Shown: positions 43,668 through 53,101 of the stretch, piece by piece
How positions within the stretch are numbered: the stretch's first letter is position 1
Layout: each line of letters opens with the position of its first letter
Notes under the pieces: generated by a model
Told to the model about the DNA's origin: nothing
Databases searched by the model: none
What the model saw: only the letters and a program-made list of their open reading frames with translations
Assembly: GCF_002245785.1 (NCBI RefSeq)
Contig: NZ_NNCE01000007.1
Location: 1-53,101 of the forward strand
Length of the DNA: 53,101 nt
Direction: 5' to 3'
Origin: Mycoplasma testudineum
GTDB taxonomy: Bacteria > Bacillota_I > Bacilli_A > Mycoplasmatales > Metamycoplasmataceae
Translations under genes and position numbers: made by a program

Positions 43668-45484
43668 TATATGACATTCCATTTCATTAGTACATCTCTT
43701 AATTTATCTGCTTCTATAAAATTATCTGTTTTTAAATAATTTTGTCACTGTACATAAGTTTTAAATAATAAATCTTTATTATCATTAATTTCCTTTATAA
43801 AGCTAAATTGAATGAAATTCATTAATGTATAAATTCTTTGCAACACTATTAAATCGTTATACTTATTGAATGCTTTTATCATTTTTTCAATTGAAGTTAA
43901 AAATTTACCATATTGAAATTCAGTTATTAGTTTTACCGTATCTATAACATTTTCATCTAATAAATTACAACTTGAATTAGTCAATAAAGCTTGAAAGTAT
44001 ATCTTTTTATATTTATTTAAAATTGTTTCTTGTTGATTAATTAAAACGGTAGTTAAATTAATTGGTGAACTAATGTTTGATGAAAGAATTATTAGTCTGA
44101 AAATATCTTCATTGAATTCATCGGCATTTATTACATTTCCAAGTGATTTTGACATTTTTTCATTATTCCAAAATATTTGTCCAGTATGAATTCAATTGTC
44201 AGTTATATTTTCATTATGGATTGCATAATGTTGTGCATTTTCGTTTTCATGATGAGGAAAATTTAAATCAACTCCTCCTCCATGGTAGTCTATTTTTTGA
44301 CCTCCAAAAAAATCATTAATGAATGCTGCACACTCAGTATGTCATCCAGGTCTGCCATCTATACCATTAAAATTATATTGTTTTCCTTCATCAGTTTTTT
44401 TTCAAATATAAAAGTTATCTTCATTAGTGTATTTAGGTTTATTTCTGTTTACACGTTTTGCATAATTTGTAACTTTATTTACATCTAAAATTATGCCTCT
44501 TTCGTTTTCTAATGTTTTCCCTGATTTGATTAATTTATGTATATATGAATTTATTTTAGGAAGATTTTTAGTAACATAAACCAATTTACTTATTGTATTA
44601 ATTTGGTACTTTTTTAATAGTGAAATATACTCTTTTGAATACTTTTCACTCACCTTATCTTCTGTAGTTTTTTGCTCTATTGCTTTAGCAATTATTTTGT
44701 CATCAATATCTGTAATATTGTGTACGAAATAAGTAGGCTTTTTAAGAAGATTTAATGCCTTAACAAAATAATGCATCGTTAAAATTGGTCGCATGTTTCC
44801 GATGTGAGGTTTGTCATATACTGTAGGACCACACACATAAATTTTTACACTATTTTTATTTCTAATTTTATGAACTGGTTCGATGTTATTATTTCTTGTA
44901 TATTTTTTTACAAAGTCTTTTAGTCTTTTTTCTTTAAAAATTAACAAGTATCTTTTAACCAAATCTTCTACAATTGAGTTAATAAATTCTGGCTTAAAAA
45001 TGCCACTTCTTTTCTGTTTTTGATCTGTCAATTCTTCAATACTATGAATTATCATTTTAGATAGTTCATCTGGATATTTTAGTTTAATTCTATTTGTTTG
45101 AAATTCCTTTGTATCTACGATTTCAAAATCACGATCAGGATAATCTTTTATATCCAAATCATAATCAATATATTTCATTGTATTGTCTTCAAAAAGATAA
45201 GATGAAGCAATATTGATGTACAAAAAATTTCCATCAGGTCTTAAAGTAAAAAAAGCATTATAATTTTTTTCAGGAAAAAAAACCATAACTTGCGGTTCTG
45301 ACACAACATAGTTACGATCACTTAAACTTACAACTTTACTTTTATATAAAAATAATGTAATTAATTTTGAATCACTATTTAGCACTAAAGCTTTATTTCA
45401 CTGACGATATAATGTACCATCATATTTGTAAGCTTGAATGTCGATATAAGTATTTGGTTTTGGAAGTTTAGGTGTTATTTTCAT
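43667..45484 (-). CDS. cysS: DUF402 domain fused to cysteinyl-tRNA synthetase
   Basis: A single 605-residue frame. Residues 1 to about 175 are a DUF402 (Ntdp-like nucleoside tri/diphosphatase) domain: [17 protein letters not shown], a [15 protein letters not shown] segment, and [15 protein letters not shown]. Residues about 210-605 are class I cysteinyl-tRNA synthetase: [16 protein letters not shown] (Cys218 zinc ligand, HIGN version of HIGH), [28 protein letters not shown] and KMSKS near 443-447. No Met lies close to the usual CysRS start, so separate translation of the synthetase is unlikely. CysRS charges tRNA-Cys; DUF402 proteins hydrolyse nucleotides. The start at 45484 has AAAGGA upstream. 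The stop overlaps rlmB. Confidence 0.92.
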
Positions 45485-45503
45485 AAATAGTCCTTTTAGA
45501 TAA

Positions 45504-47528
45504 CTAGTATTTAGATAGAATTATTTGAGATGTTCCAAATGAATTAAAATCAATTTTAAAAAATACTGGATTGTAGTTGCTTAATCCGGTTCTAAAAGCA
45601 CCGAGGAAATTATCAAATGTTCTCCGGTAAGAGCTTATTAATCTTGATTTATTATTCATTTCAGGAGCGAAAAGTTCATCTGGTTCAACGCTATTATTTT
45701 CATTTTTATCATCTCAAAAATAAAGTACAGATCTATTCAATGATTTTGGTACAGCATTAATATCAGTTATGTATGCTACAAAATCTGAAGTTGAAATTTG
45801 AGAATCAGAAATTGTTGAATTTACATTGTCTTTATTATTTAAATAATTTGAACTAAGCGGGCTAACATTTTTAGTTAATGCAGTTGGAGAATTTTTTGTT
45901 CTAAAAGTTAGATCTCCAAGTTTTAATAAATTATCAGAATTTGGAAGTAGTTGTTGATCACTTGCTTTTATTGTGCTATTTGTTGCATTATGATTTATAT
46001 ACTGCATTGGATAAACTACGTAAGAACCATTATTTGATAATACTAACCCTTTGTATTTATTGGCTTTTTCACGAGTTAAATATCCACTAAAACGTAATTT
46101 ATAAAAATTATCTTCTTCAAAATTACTTGGGCTTAAAGATTTAGTAGTTGCATTTTTAAAAACAGTAGAATTATTTAAAAAATATACTTGGTTGATTTCA
46201 TTTGTATAACCCAGAGCATCTAAATATGCTTCATATAAATCGTTATATCTATCTTCAAAAGCATATGTACCTTGTTCAGTTGTTAATGTTCCGCCAAAGA
46301 CATTATTTGCAGCAAAATAAGTTAGTTCTGGATTTGTAATATTTTGATTTCTATTAAAAAGCATTTCATTATTTGCATTTCTAAAAATATATGTGCTTCT
46401 ACCTCAATCTTCAAAATATGTATCACTTGCAATATTGCTTGCACCAATTCTAGTACCATAAGCATTTTGAGTAGTATTACCAAAATTTTGTGAATTATAA
46501 ATTGGAACATAAGCCATTTTTTGATATTCTCTTGGCACAAGTTCTGATTGTGAATAATAATAAGCCAACTGACTTGCTCTATATAAAACTGAATCATTAT
46601 TGCTTGTTAAATTTGAAGGGCTTGCAACAAGTCTCATATTATTTGTTGCTATTAAATCGTTTGAATAATTTACATCATTAGCCATTCGATATAAATGTGA
46701 TGCAGATGCAAATCCACATAAACATGTGAAACTAATATTTCCACTTAAAATTAAGTTTCCGTTAGCTGCTGTATTTGTATAACTTAAACTACTTTGGAAT
46801 TTATTAATAAAATTACTATTTCATTGCACTTTATTACTGCTAACATCATTTCCTGAAACATTTATTGAATCAAGTAAAGTGGGTGTTAATCCATCAGTTT
46901 TATTTAAATTAACATTTTCATTTTGTAAATACGAATTTGCAAAATGATGAAAGTATTCATGGTAAATAGTTGGTAAAACTGCATCAACTTTTTGTTCAAA
47001 ATTTAATTCAAGTGCAATGTAATTTTTTACACTTATAAAAATTTCATGAGTAGACGGAATATATTGACCATTTACATCAGCTTCTAAAATATCAGTGTTG
47101 TTAAAAGAAATTCTTTTTAAATCGTATATTTCGGGACCATAATCTAATCTATCTAAAATGATATGATGAAGTTTTTCTAATTCTTTTTCAGAAAAGAAAT
47201 GAACATCTTTTGTCGTATTGTCAGGGTATCTTACTTGTGATGAAAATGAATCATAAATTATTCATGTTTTATTAACATCATTTTGTGCTCCTAGTGAAGA
47301 ATTTGCACTTCACGAAACGCTAACACTGTTTTCTGGTGCATAGCTAACTAATTTACCGTTATTAGTTTGATCAACTAGTTGCGGAGCACGCTGTTTAAAA
47401 ATGTCAGTAGTAAAATATAATGCTACAACCGCTCCTGCTCCAACAAATGATGCTCCTAATACAATTGATGAAGAAGCAACTAAAAAACTGAATAATTTAC
47501 TTTTTCCTTTTTTGTTATTTCTTTCCAT
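45504..47528 (-). CDS. Membrane-anchored zinc metalloprotease-like surface protein
   Basis: A 674-residue protein. A basic N-terminus (MERNNKKGKSKLFSF) and one hydrophobic segment (about residues 12-40) indicate export with an N-terminal anchor. The segment TIYHEYFHHFANSYL near residue 185 contains the HExxH zinc-binding motif. Further on, a YYYSQSELVPREYQK segment holds a Glu that could be the third ligand. This layout is like the MYPU_1760-type mycoplasma metalloprotease family, which I name from memory. The C-terminal half is Asn/Ser-rich. It precedes the cysS fusion gene by 19 bases on the same strand. Protease activity is inferred. Confidence 0.8.
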
Positions 47529-47660
47529 GATTTATATTATACAAACTAAATTTTTTGTTACATGATTTAATCTATATATAATGTGGAAAATTTGCGCAAT
47601 TATATAGTTATATTTTTTATTAAGTTTTAAATGAAAATTTATTCAATTTCAACTTCTTTT

Positions 47661-47681
47661 AATGTGGATTTTTTCCACATT
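47661..47681. repeat. Inverted repeat in a divergent intergenic region
   Basis: AATGTGGA and TCCACATT pair around a 5-base loop between the divergent starts at 47528 and 47740. The arms resemble a DnaA-box core or an operator half-site. There is no T-run long enough to call a terminator with confidence. Confidence 0.45.
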
Positions 47682-47716
47682 TGACTAAAAAATGTCATAT
47701 TTTTATTTAGCTATTT

Positions 47717-47722
47717 TATAAT
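47717..47722 (+). promoter_or_regulatory. -10 box of the small gene at 47740
   Basis: A perfect TATAAT lies about 18 bases before the start codon, with the Shine-Dalgarno GGAGG between them. Confidence 0.45.
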
Positions 47723-47739
47723 ATAAGTGGAGGTAGTTT

Positions 47740-47955
47740 ATGTATCAGTACAAAGCAATTTTAAAAACTACTGGCGAAAAAATCGCCGAAGGACATTCAG
47801 TTCAAGAAGTTGAACAGGAAGTTAAATCATATCGTCGCGGCCAAAAACATGGCGAACACACCCGTGGTGATGATTTAGTTGAAATCATCCACGTTGAAAG
47901 ATCTAAAAAAGAAGGAACACTAGCTTCTAAAGAAAAATTAGTGAAAACAGTTTAA
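47740..47955 (+). CDS. Small conserved-looking basic protein of unknown function
   Basis: A 71-residue protein starting MYQYKAILKTTGEKIAEGHS and containing the basic segment SYRRGQKHGEHTRGDD. A strong Shine-Dalgarno, GTGGAGGT, precedes the ATG. Its guanine and cytosine content is higher than that of its neighbours. It has a dedicated promoter and terminator, so it is a monocistronic unit. The basic middle could bind nucleic acid, but this is only a guess. No family is recognised. Confidence 0.8.
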   Translation: MYQYKAILKTTGEKIAEGHSVQEVEQEVKSYRRGQKHGEHTRGDDLVEIIHVERSKKEGTLASKEKLVKTV

Positions 47956-47963
47956 TCAAATTT

Positions 47964-47984
47964 AATGGCTTCGGCCATTTTTTT
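47964..47984 (+). terminator. UUCG-loop intrinsic terminator
   Basis: AATGGC and GCCATT pair around a TTCG tetraloop, followed by T residues. It lies eight bases after the stop of the small gene and rules out the earlier in-frame ATG at 47965 as a trmB start. Confidence 0.85.
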
Positions 47985-48000
47985 GTATCATAAATTAATT

Positions 48001-48609
48001 ATGGGACGACTTAGATATGATTCAAAAAAAGAAAAACATGCTTTAGAAAGTGAATATACAATTAATTCTTTTCCATATGACAATCCAGTTAACACAATTA
48101 TTGAAATCGGAACCGGAAAAGGTGAAATGATTACTCAGATGGCACAATTAAATCCAAATAATTTTTATATCGGGATTGAAAAATATGCAGTGCCAGCTTC
48201 ATATGCAATTAAAAAAGCTGAAAAATTAGAACTTAAAAACATTAAATTCATTATTGGTGATGCATTAGAATTGCAATCATATTTTAAAAACAAAATTTCA
48301 AAAATTTGATTAACATTTAGCGACCCTTGGCCTAAAAAAAGACACGCTTCTAGAAGGCTTAGTCATGAAAATTTTCTAAAGTTGTATCAAAACATATTAG
48401 ATGAAAACAGAATTGTTCATTTTAAATCTGATAATAATGATTTATATGAATATACATTAGAATCACTAAATAATTTTGGTGCAAATGTTATTGAAAAAAC
48501 AACGGATATAAACATTGTTGCACATAAAATAAATAATATCCAAACAGGATATGAAAAAAAATTTTCCTCTAAAGGAAAAAATATTAATTACATTAAATTT
48601 AAATTTTAG
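48001..48609 (+). CDS. trmB: tRNA (guanine-N7-)-methyltransferase
   Basis: TrmB methylates G46 in the variable loop of tRNAs. The 202-residue protein begins MGRLRYDSKKEKHALE. The SAM-binding segment IIEIGTGKGEMITQMA is followed by the family hallmark LTFSDPWPKKRHASRRL. It also needs TGA as Trp at 48307. The start at 48001 lies after a terminator; there is no Shine-Dalgarno and an AT-rich -10-like TATCAT lies close by. The gene overlaps the convergent msrA by 11 bases. Confidence 0.95.
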
Positions 48610-49111
48610 ACTTATCTAAAAATTGATCTGGGATGTTGCTTAAATCAATGTGGCAATACCCGTTTTTATTTTTAATCAAATAATCTTGATGATATTCTTC
48701 GGCTCTAGTTTTATCTTTTACAATTTCAGTTTCGAAAGTAGTTTTTTGATTAAATTTAGTTTCGAATTCTTTGATATATTCACGGATTAAATTAAGATCA
48801 TCTGCACGATCTTTTTCTACATAGAAACCAATGCGATATTGAATTCCAACATCATTTCCTTGCTTATTTAAACTAAAAGGATTCACAATATTTGTTAATA
48901 AATAAAATATGTCTTTAACTTTCAAAATATTTTCATCATAAATTATTTCAACAGCTTCTACATGTCCGCTTGCTGAACAAACTTCCTTGTAACTAACATT
49001 ATCAAAACCACCGTTTAAATAATAAGATTCAGTTTTAAAAACTCCTTTAACTCTTCGAAAATATTCTTGTACACCTCAAAAACAACCACCCGCTACATAT
49101 ATTTTTTGCAT
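48599..49111 (-). CDS. msrA: Peptide methionine-S-sulfoxide reductase MsrA
   Basis: MsrA reduces the S-form of methionine sulfoxide in oxidised proteins. The 170-residue protein has the catalytic N-terminal motif AGGCFWGVQEYF with Cys9. The segments GHVEAVEIIYD, GNDVGIQYR and AEEYHQDY are family hallmarks. It is a stand-alone MsrA with no MsrB domain attached, as the frame ends shortly after. AAAGGAG lies before the ATG at 49111. It is convergent with trmB, with an 11-base overlap. Confidence 0.96.
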
Positions 49112-49177
49112 CAACACTCCTTTGCTATAATAAAATATAGACTATTTAAATTATATACAATAATGCAAGGAGATTTC

Positions 49178-50284
49178 ATGGGATTAAAAGCCGGGATTGT
49201 TGGATTGCCAAACGTTGGTAAGAGTTCGTTATTTTCAGCCTTAACAAAAAAAGAAGCAGAAAGTGCAAACTATGCTTTTACAACAATTGAACCTAATGTC
49301 GCTAATGTTGAATTACAAGACCCTAGAATTGAGTATTTAACTAAAATCACAGAACCTAATAAAACTGTTTTTGCTACATTTGATTTTGTAGATATAGCAG
49401 GCTTAGTTGAAGGTGCAAGTAAAGGTGAAGGATTAGGAAATAAATTTCTTTCAAATATTAGAGAAACAGATGCTATCGTACATGTCATAAGATGTTTTGA
49501 AGATGAAAATATAATGCACGTTTCTGGGTCAGTAGATCCAGTTAGAGATGCTAAAATTATTAATTTAGAGTTAATTCTAGCTGATGCTTCGACTATTGAA
49601 AATGTAATTAATCGTGTCAAATCAAAAGCATTACATTCTAGTGATAAAAAAGCAAAAATTGAATTTGAAATAGCTACTAAAATGCAGAATTGATTAGCTC
49701 AAGAAAAAATGCTTAGTTCTCTTAGTTTTGATGAAAGTGAAATGGCTATTGTTAAGTCATATCAGTTGCTAACATTAAAACCACAAATTTATGTTGCCAA
49801 TGTTCATAGTCTTGATGTTGCAAATCCAGAAGCAAATATTCATTACCAAAATTTAAAAAAATTCACAACTGAAAATAACTCTGATTTAATTGCATTAAGT
49901 ATTCAATTAGAAAAAGAATTATCACTAATAGATGATTCTGAAGAAGCAAATCAAATGATGGAAATTTTAGGCATACAAAGTTCAGGTTTGAATAAATTAG
50001 TTTTCGAAGCTTTTAAATTATTAAATTTATCTACCTTTTTTACAGTAGGTAAAATTGAAGTAAGAGCCTGAATTTTTAAAAACGGAATGAATGCAGCTCA
50101 ATGCGCGGGAATAATTCATAGTGACTTTGAAAAGAATTTTATAAAAGCCGAAGTTATATCTTATGAAGATTATAAAGAAGCTGGTAGTGAAAATAAAGCT
50201 AAAGAGTCAGGTAAATTAAAATTAGAAGGTAAAACCTATATAATGAAAGATGGTGATATTGTTCATTTCCGTGTAGGAAAATAA
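49178..50284 (+). CDS. ychF: Redox-regulated ATPase YchF (OLA1 family)
   Basis: A 368-residue Obg-related P-loop NTPase that binds ribosomes. The P-loop is GIVGLPNVGKSSLFSALT, followed by YAFTTIEPNVA and FVDIAGLVEGASKGEGLGN. The C-terminal TGS domain ends in GKTYIMKDGDIVHFRVGK. CAAGGAG lies before the ATG at 49178, and this start gives the standard N-terminus MGLKAGIVG. A tRNA gene begins four bases after the stop and may be on the same transcript. Confidence 0.97.
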
Positions 50285-50288
50285 TATT

Positions 50289-50362
50289 AGGGGCTTAGTA
50301 TAATGGTAGTACCGCAGCTTCCAAACCTGCTTGCACGGGTTCGATTCCTGTAGCCCCTGCCA
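50289..50362 (+). tRNA. tRNA-Trp (anticodon CCA)
   Basis: The acceptor stem is AGGGGCT / AGCCCCT with discriminator G and encoded CCA, as in other tRNA-Trp genes. The anticodon loop TTCCAAA gives CCA, reading UGG. The anticodon stem GCAGC / CCTGC has a C-C mismatch at the loop end. A Gly(TCC) reading shifts the loop and gives a worse stem. UGA codons would need a second tRNA-Trp(TCA) elsewhere. Confidence 0.85.
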
Positions 50363-50374
50363 TAACAAATTGAC

Positions 50375-51124
50375 CTAGCCAATCGCAATGATTGGTTTTT
50401 TTAATGTTCATTTAATTGTTATATCAGCTATTGATACTATGAATAATAAAAACATAAATGAAAACAGAATTATGTTTGCAATGATATTTAACATCATAGT
50501 GTTATTTTGATTTTGAGCATAGTAGATAACAAAACCTGAAACTATTATTACGATAATAAATCCCATAAATGCAATTAATAAAAATGAAATAAATATTTTT
50601 GTTAATTTTCATTCTAAATTTGAACTATCTTTAAATTTTTTAAGAAAAAATATATACCCGCCAATAAGCAAGGTTAATATGATTATGTAAGTTGTCATTT
50701 TAAAAATTGGGTCATTTGCAAAAGAAAAACCGTTATTAAATTTTAAAATAAATACTAATAACATACAGGTTATGAAAAGTGGAATAAGGCGACTAAAGTA
50801 CGATAAAAGTTGTTTGTCTTTTTTATTTGCAATTATTAGAATTAATCTATAAATAAAAAAAATCAGCAACATTCCAATAAAAATATATTCAAATAAATTA
50901 GTTCTCATTATCGAAAAGAGAACACTCATAGATATAGCCAAAAACTCATGTTTGCTAATTGCAGAATTATTAGATGCAATAAATCATTTTTTTGATTTAA
51001 AAAATAAAACCGAGTAATTAATAATCAAAATGAAATAATAAATTATTAATAGGGCAAAAATAGTTCATAAATAGCTGTAAATTAAATTTCTCAAATTTCC
51101 AGTGAACATATAAATAAATTGCAT
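50375..51124 (-). CDS. Multi-span membrane protein of unknown function
   Basis: A 249-residue protein with TGA as Trp. About six hydrophobic segments are seen: around IFALLIIYYFILIINYSVLF, a segment near FEYIFIGMLLIFFIYRLILI, LIPLFITCMLLVFILKF, TTYIIILTLLIGGYIFFL, ISFLLIAFMGFIIVIIVSGF, and a last one near the C-terminus. TAAAAT lies six bases before the ATG at 51124; a second in-frame ATG lies at 51109. The stop lies inside the terminator stem of the convergent tRNA-Trp unit. No family is recognised. Confidence 0.7.
50379..50403 (+). terminator. Intrinsic terminator after tRNA-Trp
   Basis: CCAATC and GATTGG pair around a 5-base loop and are followed by eight T. The hairpin overlaps the end of the gene on the other strand. 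Confidence 0.85.
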
Positions 51125-51313
51125 GTACTTATTTTATGTTTTTTAGTTTATAGATTTTTAAAAAATTGATATTTTTTTAAAATATTTTCTTTAGGATTCC
51201 TAAATGCAATAATCCTGTACTAATATTAGATATAGAAAATACAACTGTAGATTTATAGTAAAATAAACTTGCACAAAATATATTTAGATTTTAAAAGTGC
51301 GTTTAGGAGAATA

Positions 51314-51958
51314 ATGAGTTTAGTAGATCCTCGTCAAGCAACTGATGAACCTCAGGGCTTTAACCCAAATGTTAATAATGCTAATAACAAAGCAAAATTA
51401 AGTACTGCAGGTAAAATACTTTGAATAATATCTTGATTTTTAACTATTTTTATTACGTTAATTGTTCATGTAGTATTAAGCAACAAGTTTAATAGACAAC
51501 AAATGGACATAAATAATGCTGCTTCATCAATTGATGTTTATTTAAAAAATAGAAAAGATACATTAACAAAATTAGTTGATGGAACACGTAGTTATGTTAA
51601 ATACGAAAAAGAAGTTTTAAATCAAGTTACTGAATTAAGAAATATGAATATCGGTCAATCAAATAGAGTTGAAGCTCAAGGTAAAATTGAATCAGCTTTT
51701 GGAAGATTATTAGCTGTGGCAGAAAATTACCCAGATTTAAAAGCAAGTCAACTATATAAAGATACAATGAGTCAAGCAAGTTACATTGAACAAGAAATAG
51801 CTGCTGCTAGAAGAAATTACAATGCCAATGTAAATCAGTTCAATCAAGATTTATTTACCTGACCTGCAAGTATAGTGGCTGGATGAAAACGATTAGTTCA
51901 GTTACCTTTATTTGTTGCAAGTGCAGAAGATAAAAAAGATGTTTCATTAGACATCTAA
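51314..51958 (+). CDS. LemA family protein
   Basis: A 214-residue protein: a Pro/Asn-rich N-terminus, one membrane segment near residues 38-58 (around WIISWFLTIFITLIVHVV), then an extracytosolic or cytosolic helical bundle. The family pattern is clear in NKFNRQQMDINNAASSIDVY, RVEAQGKIESAFGRLLAVAE and YPDLKASQLYKDTM, followed by the QASYIEQEIAAARRNYN helix. Family members have mostly unknown roles. GGAGA precedes the ATG. The next gene is the usual membrane partner of LemA in mollicutes. Confidence 0.9.
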
Positions 51959-51965
51959 TACTAAG

Positions 51966-51986
51966 CCCTCTAGTGAGGGTTTTATT
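51966..51986 (+). terminator. Hairpin terminator between lemA and its partner
   Basis: CCCTC and GAGGG pair around TAGT and are followed by TTTTATTGTT. The T-run is short, so partial read-through into the next gene is plausible. Confidence 0.65.
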
Positions 51987-52003
51987 GTTAATTAAGGACA
52001 AAA

Positions 52004-52939
52004 ATGTTAAAAGTTTCGAAAATTAAAAATTACGATGAATTTGAAAAAAACGCTATTCAAATTGTTGCAAGACCAATTGAAAAAGCAATCGAAAAATCAT
52101 ATGAAGAAATACCTAAAAAATATTTTACAAGATTAAAATGATGATACTGATTTATTGGTATTTTAACCTCGCCAATATTAATTGGAATTGTAATGATTAT
52201 GCTGTCAATTAGCGCCAATAAATTAATTACTGAAACAGTTAAAAGCAAAATTAATTTACTAGAAATATATCAAGAATTATGACAAGTTGGAGATCCATTT
52301 CTTCGATTAGAAAATGTTGAAAATGATGTTAATAATAACATTGATAAATTTAAAGGTAGTTATGCCATACCAGCTGATGCAATTCGAATAAGAAGCTCTC
52401 TTTTGTTTAGTGGATCAATTAGATCATTACCTACTAAAGTTTCGACATCAACATTTAGATGACAAAGGGGCAATGGCAAAAATGTTCAAACATTTTTAAA
52501 AGAAATAGGGTTATTAGAAATTGATATTAATAGTTTAGAAAACGAAAAGGATTGATCATTTAATATGATTAACCGTATTGGACCGAAATTAAATAATGTA
52601 ATAACCGAAAATAAAAAATTTAATAAAGTATTTGACTTAGAATCTGACAATCAAATTAAGGCTAGAATGTACGCTACTCCATTAACTACAGAAATGTATT
52701 TAGATCATTTAAAAAATAATGTTTCTAGTAGGGAAATTGGTATTTTAAAAAAAGGCAAAAAGATTTATATTTGTTTTGTTCCTTATAAAAATGATGCCTT
52801 CAATTTGAATTTTAAAATTAAAAATTCTATAACGGAAATGGTTAGATTAATACTAAGTGATTTAATTAATGATACATATGAAATATATGCCTTATATGCA
52901 TTTCTTTTAATTCCACCATTTTTACCGGAAAATGAGTAA
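52004..52939 (+). CDS. DUF3137-like membrane protein, LemA partner
   Basis: A 311-residue protein. A charged N-terminal helix with IEKAIEKSYEEIPKKYF is followed by a Trp-rich membrane segment (around WYWFIGILTSPILIGIVMIML) near residues 46-68. The remainder is soluble. AAGGACA lies before the ATG. Position directly after lemA, one N-terminal membrane hairpin and size fit the DUF3137 proteins that accompany LemA, but the sequence match is recalled rather than tested. A strong terminator follows. The role is unknown. Confidence 0.65.
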
Positions 52940-52943
52940 ATAA

Positions 52944-52965
52944 GCGGGTTTCAGCCCGTTTTTTT
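52944..52965 (+). terminator. Intrinsic terminator after the LemA-partner gene
   Basis: CGGG and CCCG pair around TTTCAG (extended by flanking bases) and are followed by seven T. After it, up to the window end, I see only AT-rich sequence with no gene. Confidence 0.8.
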
Positions 52966-53101
52966 AATTAAAATAAACGTTTTTTTAAATCGAAAAAAAT
53001 TACTTAAATTTTTGTGTTTTAATGGGGAGCAAGTAAAAATTAACGGATTTAAAATTTTATTTTTTTTAGAAACTTAAAATTAAGTCTCATTTTTACCTTA
53101 G

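Noticed and set aside
47965-48000. Earlier in-frame ATG for trmB
   Set aside because: It lies inside a strong terminator stem, and the N-terminus from 48001 fits the TrmB family.
50289-50362. tRNA-Gly (TCC) reading of this tRNA
   Set aside because: That reading shifts the loop so that the anticodon stem fails; the acceptor, discriminator and loop fit tRNA-Trp better.
1-53101. Insertion sequences, prophage or integrative elements
   Set aside because: No transposase, integrase, phage structural gene or terminal repeats with target duplications were seen.

Overview
The window is a piece of an AT-rich mollicute chromosome, a Mycoplasma in the broad sense. UGA must be read as tryptophan: almost every conserved gene (ptsI, mnmG, cysS, oppA, frr, pepA and others) is open only if TGA codes for Trp. 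No cell-wall genes are seen, there are many lipoproteins with mycoplasma-type signal peptides, and two very large mycoplasma-type surface metalloproteases are present. Enzyme I, HPr and 6-phosphofructokinase point to a sugar fermenter. I cannot name the species.

Layout. 1-6000: two large paralogous lipoprotein genes face each other. Only the left one has a promoter, signal peptide and start; the right one lacks its 5' end exactly where a 32-bp inverted repeat begins, so it looks like a silent cassette of an inversion switch. 6.1-9.2 kb: ptsH, ptsI and pfkA. 9.2-13.2 kb: cardiolipin synthase, tRNA-Ser, rbfA and mnmG. 13.2-17.1 kb: a coiled-coil repeat protein, a lipoprotein that joins the same N-terminal module to two PEBP-like domains, and the cytosolic PEBP paralogue. 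17.2-18.7 kb: SRP RNA, a membrane protein and an orphan structured RNA of about 208 nt.

18.7-32.2 kb (minus strand): an oligopeptide transport operon, oppB-oppC-oppD-oppF, then a giant PDxFFG-type surface protein with an HEYGHH motif, then oppA. It is preceded by a 33-codon leader ORF and an intrinsic terminator directly before oppB, which together look like an attenuator. 32.2-37.2 kb: truB, a lipoamide-dehydrogenase-type oxidoreductase, small membrane proteins, a five-tRNA operon ending in a tRNA-like remnant, and hpt. 37.3-40.0 kb (plus strand): ftsY, a ylxM-pyrH continuous reading frame, and frr. 40.1-42.9 kb: tandem leucyl aminopeptidases. 43.0-47.5 kb: rlmB-type methyltransferase, a DUF402-cysteinyl-tRNA synthetase fusion, and a membrane-anchored HEYFH metalloprotease. 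47.7-53.1 kb: small conserved protein, trmB, msrA, ychF, tRNA-Trp, membrane protein, lemA and a lemA partner.

How it fits together. Much of the window concerns surface peptide handling: two exported HExxH proteins, Opp uptake and two cytosolic aminopeptidases would together degrade, import and finish peptides. A second theme is translation and RNA maintenance (rbfA, mnmG, truB, frr, trmB, rlmB, cysS, tRNAs). SRP RNA and ftsY are both present. Several genes have a TANAAT box exactly six bases before the start codon and no Shine-Dalgarno, which suggests leaderless mRNAs.
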